From the NCBI GenBank assembly GCA_018061645.1, contig JAGOTT010000010.1:1-36360 (forward strand): DNA of 36,360 nucleotides. Direction: 5' to 3'. A program made the position numbers and the translations under genes. This DNA is from Candidatus Moraniibacteriota bacterium. Its GTDB lineage: Bacteria > Patescibacteriota > Minisyncoccia > Moranbacterales > UBA1568. Positions 31,549-36,360 of this stretch are shown in pieces; within the stretch, counting starts at the first letter, position 1, and each line of letters opens with the position of its first letter. The notes below the pieces were generated by a model, which did no database searches, was not told where the DNA came from, and worked only from the letters and a program-made list of their open reading frames with translations.

Positions 31549-34307
31549 CAAAGATATTTGGCGGTCGGGCTTTTTTTGCATTTCCTGAGTCCTTCCGGCG
31601 TCCCTTCGAAAACGAGTTCGCCGCCCGCGGATCCGCCGTCCGGACCGAGCTCGATGACCCAGTCGGCATGGTTGATGATATCCGTGCTGTGTTCGACGAC
31701 GAGCACGGTATTCCCCTTGTCGACGAGCGCGTCGAGCACGTCAAGAAGGCGGCGTGTGTCCTCGAAGTGGAGACCGATCGTCGGTTCGTCGAGGATATAG
31801 AGCGTGTTGCCGCTCGACTTCCGTGAAAGCTCCGTCGCGAGCTTCACGCGCTGCGCCTCACCGCCGGAAAGCGTCGGCGCGGACTGGCCGAGCACGAGGT
31901 ATCCGAGACCCACCTCTTCGAGCGTCCGGAGTTTTTCCTCGATCGCCGGTACATCGAGAAAGAAGACCCTGGCCTCGGCGACGGTCATCCGCAGAACCTG
32001 GGAAATATTCATCCCGCGATAGATGACGGAAAGGGTCTTCGCGTTGTACCGGCTCCCCTGACAGACCTCGCACGGCGCGTACATATCCGGCAGGAGGTAC
32101 ATCTCGATCTTCTTCACGCCCGCGCCCTGGCAGACCTCGCACCGTCCGCCCTTCATATTGAAGGAGAAATGACTCGCGTCGAACTTTTCCTTTTCCGCCT
32201 CGGACGTCGCGGCGTAGAGGTCGCGGATGTGGTTGAAGACCCCCGTATAGGTCGCCGCATTCGAACGCGGCGTCCGACCGATCGGATCCTGGTTCACGGT
32301 GATCACCTTATCGATATGCTCGAGCCCTTCGACCCGGGTATGCGCCCCGGGAACCGCGAGCGCGCCGTAGAAATGCGCGGCGAGCACCCGGGAGAGGATA
32401 TCGTCGACGAGCGAGGATTTCCCCGACCCGGAGACGCCGGATACCGCGACGAATTTCCCGAGCGGAATACGGACATCGATATCCTTCAGATTGTGCTCGG
32501 CCGCGCCGATGACGGACAGGAATTTCCCGTTCCCTTTCCGGACGGATTTCTTGTCCGAAACGCTCTTTTTTCCGGAGAGGTACGATCCGGTCGTCGACTT
32601 CGACGACATGAGCTTCTCCGGCGTTCCCGCGAAGATGACCTCGCCGCCCTGCCGACCGGCACCGGGACCGAAGTCGATGATCCAGTCAGCCTTCTTCATG
32701 ATCGCGCGGTCGTGTTCGACGACGACGAGCGAATTGCCGCTTTCCTTGAGTTCGAGGATCGCCTCGGTGAGACGATCCGTATCGCGGCTATGGAGACCGA
32801 CCGACGGTTCGTCGAGGATATAGAGGATGCCCGAAAGCCCGGATCGCATCTGCACCGAAAGCCGGATGCGCTGCGCCTCGCCGCCGGAAAGCGTGTCGGC
32901 GCTCCGGGAGAGGTCGAGGTATCCGAGGCCGACTTTCTCCACCGCGGAAAGACGCGATTCCATCTCGCGGAAGATGAGGTCCGTCACGCGCTTCGCTTCT
33001 CCCGAATATCCCTTCGAAAGGTCACGCAGGAACGGACGTAGCGTGAAGACGTTCTTCGTCGCGATGTCATGGATGGACAATCCGCCGATACGGACCGAAA
33101 GCGATTCCGGCCGGAGCCGTTTCCCACCACAGTCCGAACAGAGCTTCTTCCGCATGCACTCTTCGAGTTCTGCACGGAAATGGTCGGACCGGGCTTCGCG
33201 GTATTTCTGTTCGAGAACGGGTATGATCGCCGAAAACACGATATCCAGATGTTTTTTGGGAAGCTTCTTCACCGGAACCGAAAGCGAGAAGCGGTGCACA
33301 CGGGCGAGTTCTTCGAGCATCCGCGTCGGACCGTTTCCTGACCCGCGTTCACCGCCCGTCTTCGCGAGCGGACGGATCGCGCCTTCGAGTATGGAAAGGT
33401 TCCGGTTCGGTATGATCAACCCGGGATCGAATTCGAGCGTGATACCGAGACCGGAACAGCGCGGGCAGGCACCGTCCGGACTGTTGAAGGAAAACGAGCT
33501 CGGCACGAAATCCGGAAGACTCACCCCGCACGCCTCGCAGAGAAACAGGTTCTTGTAGGGATATTCGTCCTCGCCCGCAAGCAGCGTCATCGACCCGGAC
33601 CCGAGGCGGAGCGCGGTTTCGAGCGAATCGAGGATGCGCTCCTTGTCGGGTCGTGCCGCATCGAGGACGAGGCGGTCGACCGCGACTTCGACCCGCTCCG
33701 GTTCGGCTCCGCCCGAGACGGACCGTTCCGCATCGGAAAGGGTCATCAGTTCACCGTCCATCCGTACGCGGACATATCCCTGTTCCGAAACCGATGCGAT
33801 CCGCGAGGACGCGCTCTTCCCCCGGAACGGTTCCGGTTCCGCGAGGAAAACGAGCTGTGTCTCGTCCGGAAAGGAAAGGATCTCTCCGAGGATTTCCTGG
33901 GCGGTTTTTTTCGAAAGCGGATTCCCACAGGACGGACAGTGCGGCACCCCTTCCTTCGCATAGAGAAGCCGGAGATAGTCGTAGACCTCGGTCATGGTGC
34001 CGACGGTCGACCGCGGAGAACGGGAAACGGATTTCTGGTCGATGGAGATGGCCGGGATGAGGTTGTGCACCGCGTCCACATCCGGTTTGTCGAAGGCCTC
34101 CATGAAGTTCCGCGCGTACGACGAGAGCGACTCGACATAGCGGCGGTTCGCCTCGGCGTAGAGCGTGTCGAACGCGAACGACGATTTCCCCGACCCGGAG
34201 AGACCGGTTATCACCACGAACGAATCGCGAGGCACGTCGACGTCGACATTCTTGAGGTTGTTCACCCGCGCACCGCGAACCTCGATGACCGGCTTCTTTC
34301 CTGGCAT
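31548..34307 (-). CDS. uvrA: Excinuclease ABC subunit A (UvrA)
   Basis: A 919-residue tandem ABC ATPase that finds bulky DNA lesions and loads UvrB. The first Walker A is GLSGSGKSS (35-43), with signature 1 [15 protein letters not shown]. The second half has GVSGSGKSS and [15 protein letters not shown]. Zinc-binding cysteine pairs are visible in [21 protein letters not shown]...CPRCSGLG and [29 protein letters not shown]. All hallmark blocks ([37 protein letters not shown]) are present. I use the ATG at 34307 ([19 protein letters not shown]); the frame is open for 28 further codons without family resemblance. uvrC lies nearby, while uvrB is not in the window. Confidence 0.97.
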   Translation of the reverse strand: MPGKKPVIEVRGARVNNLKNVDVDVPRDSFVVITGLSGSGKSSFAFDTLYAEANRRYVESLSSYARNFMEAFDKPDVDAVHNLIPAISIDQKSVSRSPRSTVGTMTEVYDYLRLLYAKEGVPHCPSCGNPLSKKTAQEILGEILSFPDETQLVFLAEPEPFRGKSASSRIASVSEQGYVRVRMDGELMTLSDAERSVSGGAEPERVEVAVDRLVLDAARPDKERILDSLETALRLGSGSMTLLAGEDEYPYKNLFLCEACGVSLPDFVPSSFSFNSPDGACPRCSGLGITLEFDPGLIIPNRNLSILEGAIRPLAKTGGERGSGNGPTRMLEELARVHRFSLSVPVKKLPKKHLDIVFSAIIPVLEQKYREARSDHFRAELEECMRKKLCSDCGGKRLRPESLSVRIGGLSIHDIATKNVFTLRPFLRDLSKGYSGEAKRVTDLIFREMESRLSAVEKVGLGYLDLSRSADTLSGGEAQRIRLSVQMRSGLSGILYILDEPSVGLHSRDTDRLTEAILELKESGNSLVVVEHDRAIMKKADWIIDFGPGAGRQGGEVIFAGTPEKLMSSKSTTGSYLSGKKSVSDKKSVRKGNGKFLSVIGAAEHNLKDIDVRIPLGKFVAVSGVSGSGKSSLVDDILSRVLAAHFYGALAVPGAHTRVEGLEHIDKVITVNQDPIGRTPRSNAATYTGVFNHIRDLYAATSEAEKEKFDASHFSFNMKGGRCEVCQGAGVKKIEMYLLPDMYAPCEVCQGSRYNAKTLSVIYRGMNISQVLRMTVAEARVFFLDVPAIEEKLRTLEEVGLGYLVLGQSAPTLSGGEAQRVKLATELSRKSSGNTLYILDEPTIGLHFEDTRRLLDVLDALVDKGNTVLVVEHSTDIINHADWVIELGPDGGSAGGELVFEGTPEGLRKCKKSPTAKYL

Positions 34308-34384
34308 AGGCGTGGAGCAATGGAAGGATGACAGTGTTTCCCAGGGTAGCATGAAATCAAGGGGGCGTAAAGCGACGCTTCCGA

Positions 34385-34413
34385 TTGACATGAGTGCACT
34401 TCCACGCTATGAT
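34385..34413 (+). promoter_or_regulatory. Near-consensus promoter of the 73-codon plus-strand gene
   Basis: TTGACA (34385-34390), a 17-bp spacer and TATGAT (34408-34413). The predicted start is near 34420, 25 nt before the ATG. Confidence 0.85.
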
Positions 34414-34444
34414 CGCCACCGTCTTTCACCGAAGGGAGCGCACG

Positions 34445-34666
34445 ATGAAAAAAACCATCCGACACCGGCATGTCCGATCCGGACGGGATCCGGACACGGA
34501 AATACGGACTGCAGAAACCCCGACGGGAAAAACGTTCCCGGGACATGTTCCGGACATCAATCCGAAGAGCATGACATTCATGCTCGGACTCATATTTTTT
34601 CTCGAACCGGAAAAGGGACCGGAACGGGAGCTGTTTCCGGAAGGGGAAAGATTCGTCTGCGATTGA
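34445..34666 (+). CDS. Small basic/acidic protein of unknown function (73 residues)
   Basis: A stand-alone gene on the strand opposite its neighbours, with a consensus promoter, an AAGGGAG Shine-Dalgarno 6 nt before the ATG, and a terminator just after the stop. The product starts with a basic part ([17 protein letters not shown]), has a Pro/Thr-rich middle, one short hydrophobic stretch ([13 protein letters not shown], about residues 43-55) and an acidic tail ending in FVCD. The stretch is too short for a confident membrane helix. No family recognised. The frame is open 17 codons upstream but the promoter lies there, so the ATG at 34445 is the start. Confidence 0.7.
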   Translation: MKKTIRHRHVRSGRDPDTEIRTAETPTGKTFPGHVPDINPKSMTFMLGLIFFLEPEKGPERELFPEGERFVCD

Positions 34667-34672
34667 AACCGA

Positions 34673-34706
34673 CCCCGCGACCACGCTCGCGGGGCTTTCA
34701 TTTTTT
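34673..34706 (+). terminator. Terminator of the 73-codon gene
   Basis: CCCCGCG/CGCGGGG (34673-34694), a perfect 7-bp stem with an 8-nt loop, followed by CTTTCATTTTTT. The T-tract doubles as the last codons and stop of the convergent uvrC gene. Confidence 0.85.
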
Positions 34707-36008
34707 GGACATCGAATGCCCGAAATCATTCTCTCGACGTTTGCGATGATAGGAAAGAGCGAAGCGGTGCGCTTCGGCGTTACAGAGCAGGATCGCCCGA
34801 CGGTACTCCGCGATCGCCGTCCCGTCGCCGATCAACCGCTCGGGCTGGTGTTTCGCGTTCTTCACGATACCGACGATCCGCACGTCGCCCCACCCCGCTT
34901 CGGCAAGAAGCGTTTCCGCGACACGGAACTGGTTCGCGTTCCCGTCCACCGCGACGATATCAGGGCGGGGCCATTCCCCGTGTTTCAGTCGCCGCTTCAG
35001 TATTTCCCCGAGTGCGGAAAGATCGTTCCCCGCATGCGCCCCCCGAAGCAGGAATTTCCGATACGCGCTCCTATCCGGAGTCTCTCCATGACAGACGGTC
35101 ATCACGCCGACCGACGACTTTCCCCCAAGATGTGCCGCATCGTACGCCTCGATCCTCACACCGCTGACTCCCCCTTGTCCCTTGTCACTTGTCGCCTGTC
35201 CCAACAAAGACACTTCCCGAATATGTCCGAGCGCGAAGATCGTGTTCCGGATTCTGCCTGCCTTCTCGAATTCGAATCCTTTCGCCGCCGTCATCATTTC
35301 CCGCTCAAGCCGCCGCACGACCTCCGCTTTCTTCCCATCGAAGAACAACCTGATACGTCGGATGGTCTTCCCGTACTCGCGCGCGGAAATCTCCCCCGTA
35401 CACACGCCGGGGCACAATCCGATCTGCCGATGAAAACACGGCTTCGACCCTTTTTTCTTTTGTATCTTGTATCTTGTATCCTGTATCTTCCCGTTCGCCG
35501 GGACGCATTTGTCCCGATACGGGAAAATTCTCCGAACGATCTTCATCGCGGCGGTAAGCTGCGCCCCATGCGGGAACGGGCCATAGACCGAACGGATCGG
35601 CTCCGTGAATTTCCCCTGGCTCAGATCTCGCCCGCGCACGAGCATCACCCGCGGGAACTCTTCCTCGGTGATGACGACATGATTGTAGCTCTTGTCGTCC
35701 TTCGCGTCGGTGTTATAGGGCGGCTGGTGCATCTTGATAAGCCGCGATTCGAGGATGAGCGCCTCGAGCACCGAATCAGTCACGCGCCACGCGACGCAGC
35801 GCGCAAGCGCAAGCATCTTCGCGATCTTCGGTCCGCGCGTATCGAGGATATCGGAGGAAAGATAACTCCGCACGCGGTCACGGAGGATCGTCGCCTTGCC
35901 GATATAGAGCATGTCGCCCGTCCCGTCCAGGAAAAAATACACCCCGGGGAGTTCCGGCAGTTTCTTCAGATCGTCGATACCGGTCTGTCCGTCGAATTTC
36001 GGTTTCAT
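34698..36008 (-). CDS. uvrC: Excinuclease ABC subunit C (UvrC), short form
   Basis: UvrC makes the two incisions of nucleotide-excision repair. The N-terminal GIY-YIG nuclease is [19 protein letters not shown] (21-39). The Fe-S cysteines are Cys168, Cys191, Cys199 and Cys203 ([13 protein letters not shown]). A UVR-like helix pair follows ([26 protein letters not shown]), then the RNase H-like nuclease ([28 protein letters not shown]), ending [13 protein letters not shown]. The C-terminal helix-hairpin-helix domain of full-length UvrC (about 600 residues) is absent; this one has 436. Two short 7-bp-repeat inserts are translated: [10 protein letters not shown] (174-183) lies between the first two Fe-S cysteines, and [11 protein letters not shown] is in the linker before the RNase H domain. 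Confidence 0.93.
   Translation of the reverse strand: MKPKFDGQTGIDDLKKLPELPGVYFFLDGTGDMLYIGKATILRDRVRSYLSSDILDTRGPKIAKMLALARCVAWRVTDSVLEALILESRLIKMHQPPYNTDAKDDKSYNHVVITEEEFPRVMLVRGRDLSQGKFTEPIRSVYGPFPHGAQLTAAMKIVRRIFPYRDKCVPANGKIQDTRYKIQKKKGSKPCFHRQIGLCPGVCTGEISAREYGKTIRRIRLFFDGKKAEVVRRLEREMMTAAKGFEFEKAGRIRNTIFALGHIREVSLLGQATSDKGQGGVSGVRIEAYDAAHLGGKSSVGVMTVCHGETPDRSAYRKFLLRGAHAGNDLSALGEILKRRLKHGEWPRPDIVAVDGNANQFRVAETLLAEAGWGDVRIVGIVKNAKHQPERLIGDGTAIAEYRRAILLCNAEAHRFALSYHRKRRENDFGHSMSKK
35172..35199. repeat. Four degenerate 7-bp repeats in uvrC (interdomain linker)
   Basis: CCCTTGT, CCCTTGT, CACTTGT, CGCCTGT. On the coding strand the unit is ACAAGGG-like. It encodes the stretch around [10 protein letters not shown] between the UVR helices and the RNase H-like domain. 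Confidence 0.75.
35461..35488. repeat. Four 7-bp repeats in uvrC (Fe-S loop)
   Basis: TGTATCT, TGTATCT, TGTATCC, TGTATCT. The unit is the same heptamer (a rotation of TATCTTG) as in the prepilin leader at 25091-25125. On the coding strand it encodes [10 protein letters not shown]. Confidence 0.88.
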
Positions 36009-36092
36009 ATATCTATATCCGTTCTAGCACATCTACTCCGAAAAGGAAGCTGACGCGTCATGGTCGGCGACGAGATGCATCGAAAGATTGAA

Positions 36093-36205
36093 GGCTCCAC
36101 ATCAGACTTTCCTTTGAGGGGTTTTGAGACTGCGACCGGCAGTTTCATAAGGGATTTTCTAGCAAGAAAATCCCGACCCTGAGAAGGAAAGTCTGATGCG
36201 GAGGC
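36093..36205. other. Three-way-junction inverted-repeat element (possible structured RNA)
   Basis: The outer helix is CATCAGACTTTCCTT (36100-36114) with AAGGAAAGTCTGATG (36184-36198), 15 perfect pairs. It extends past one mismatch by CTCC/GGAG and inward by AGGG/CCCT. Inside are two hairpins: a 9-pair stem containing ACTGC-GACCG-GCAGT (36125-36147), and a perfect 10-pair stem GGGATTTTCT-AGCA-AGAAAATCCC (36151-36174). It lies between uvrC and a plus-strand promoter, and no open frame uses it. It could be a small RNA, a mobile-element remnant or a DNA-structure site; the sequence does not decide which. Confidence 0.7.
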
Positions 36206-36222
36206 GAATGAGGGCGTCACTC

Positions 36223-36251
36223 TTTACAAAAAACACGAAAGGTGCTATAAT
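36223..36251 (+). promoter_or_regulatory. Strong promoter of the plus-strand gene at the right edge
   Basis: TTTACA (36223-36228), a 17-bp spacer and TATAAT (36246-36251) in TGCTATAAT. The predicted start is near 36258. Almost a copy of the promoter at 15800-15828. Confidence 0.85.
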
Positions 36252-36283
36252 ATAACGCAATAGAGTTCTTTCAGGAGATAGAA

Positions 36284-36360
36284 ATGGAAATTCATACCCT
36301 TGTTTCCGCCATATTTGAGGAAATCGGTATTGCGGAACGCATGTTCGACGATGCGTTCCA
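36284..36360 (+). CDS. Start of an unidentified gene (cut by window edge)
   Basis: The ATG at 36284 follows a Shine-Dalgarno CAGGAG by 6 nt and a strong promoter by about 30 nt. The visible 25 residues begin MEIHTLVSAIFEEIGIAERM and continue FDDAF, a soluble-looking amphipathic start without a signal peptide. Too short to assign a family. Confidence 0.7.
   Translation, partial: MEIHTLVSAIFEEIGIAERMFDDAF

Noticed and set aside
34716..36053. Long plus-strand open frame (445 codons) opposite uvrC
   Set aside because: Antisense shadow of uvrC; no motif, promoter or ribosome site of its own.
1..36360. Recoded stop codon (TGA as glycine, as in some Patescibacteria)
   Set aside because: Several genes end at TGA with the next gene overlapping or directly following (pilN, tsaC, the PilV-like gene), and no conserved frame runs through an in-frame TGA.
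1..36360. tRNA, rRNA, tmRNA, integrase or transposase genes
   Set aside because: I looked for T-arm-like GGTTCRA motifs in gaps and for recombinase motifs in the frames and saw none I could support.

Overview
The window reads as a chromosomal segment of an uncultured bacterium of the Patescibacteria (Candidate Phyla Radiation), probably a Parcubacteria-like lineage. The grounds are a stripped-down dcw cluster (mraZ-rsmH-ftsL-ftsI-murF), domain-poor versions of MurF, MiaB and UvrC, a Gram-positive-style type IV pilus locus, LamG and lamin-tail surface proteins, few clear Shine-Dalgarno sites and AT-rich short-period repeats in the gaps. TGA is used as an ordinary stop (for example in pilN), so this is not a lineage that reads TGA as glycine. 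The lineage is an inference; no rRNA or tRNA was found.

Layout (almost everything is on the minus strand, so the gene order runs from right to left). 36.4-34.7 kb: start of an unknown plus-strand gene, a three-way-junction inverted-repeat structure, uvrC and a self-contained 73-codon plus-strand gene. 34.3-30.1 kb: uvrA, a nucleotidyltransferase-like gene and a coiled-coil gene. 29.9-26.4 kb: a giant five-LamG surface protein. 26.35-17.7 kb: type IV pilus operon pilC, three pilin-like genes, pilM, pilN, pilO and a small membrane gene, followed by rlmN. 17.6-12.3 kb: a secreted orphan, miaB, a 42-residue membrane protein, xth, tsaC, rarA and bcp. 12.3-9.3 kb: a lamin-tail/PKD secreted protein divergent from a slipin gene. 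9.3-6.1 kb: a lycopene-cyclase-type membrane protein, an AlkD glycosylase, a 62-residue protein and a 500-residue protein with a JAMM-like metal site. 6.05-0.16 kb: the division and cell-wall operon with its promoter and MraZ boxes, ending in a KH-domain RNA-binding gene and a terminator. 1-105: promoter and first 15 codons of a secreted protein.

How the genes fit together: the left third builds the septum and peptidoglycan. The centre holds RNA modification (RlmN, MiaB, TsaC, RsmH) and DNA repair (AlkD, ExoIII, RarA, UvrA, UvrC). The right-centre makes a pilus with elaborate minor pilins next to a large LamG adhesin, consistent with attachment to a host or surface.

The most unusual signal is a family of 7-bp-period repeats. 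In five or six intergenic gaps the repeats form two inverted arms around a short centre, sometimes with a GC hairpin. In two genes a single arm of the same heptamer (TATCTTG / CAAGATA) lies inside the reading frame: it supplies the prepilin leader of a minor pilin and an insertion in the Fe-S cysteine loop of UvrC. A second candidate is the free-standing three-way-junction element at 36093-36205. Promoters are easy to see here: several share an extended -10 (TGNTATACT), one of which sits so close to its ATG that the LamG mRNA should be leaderless.
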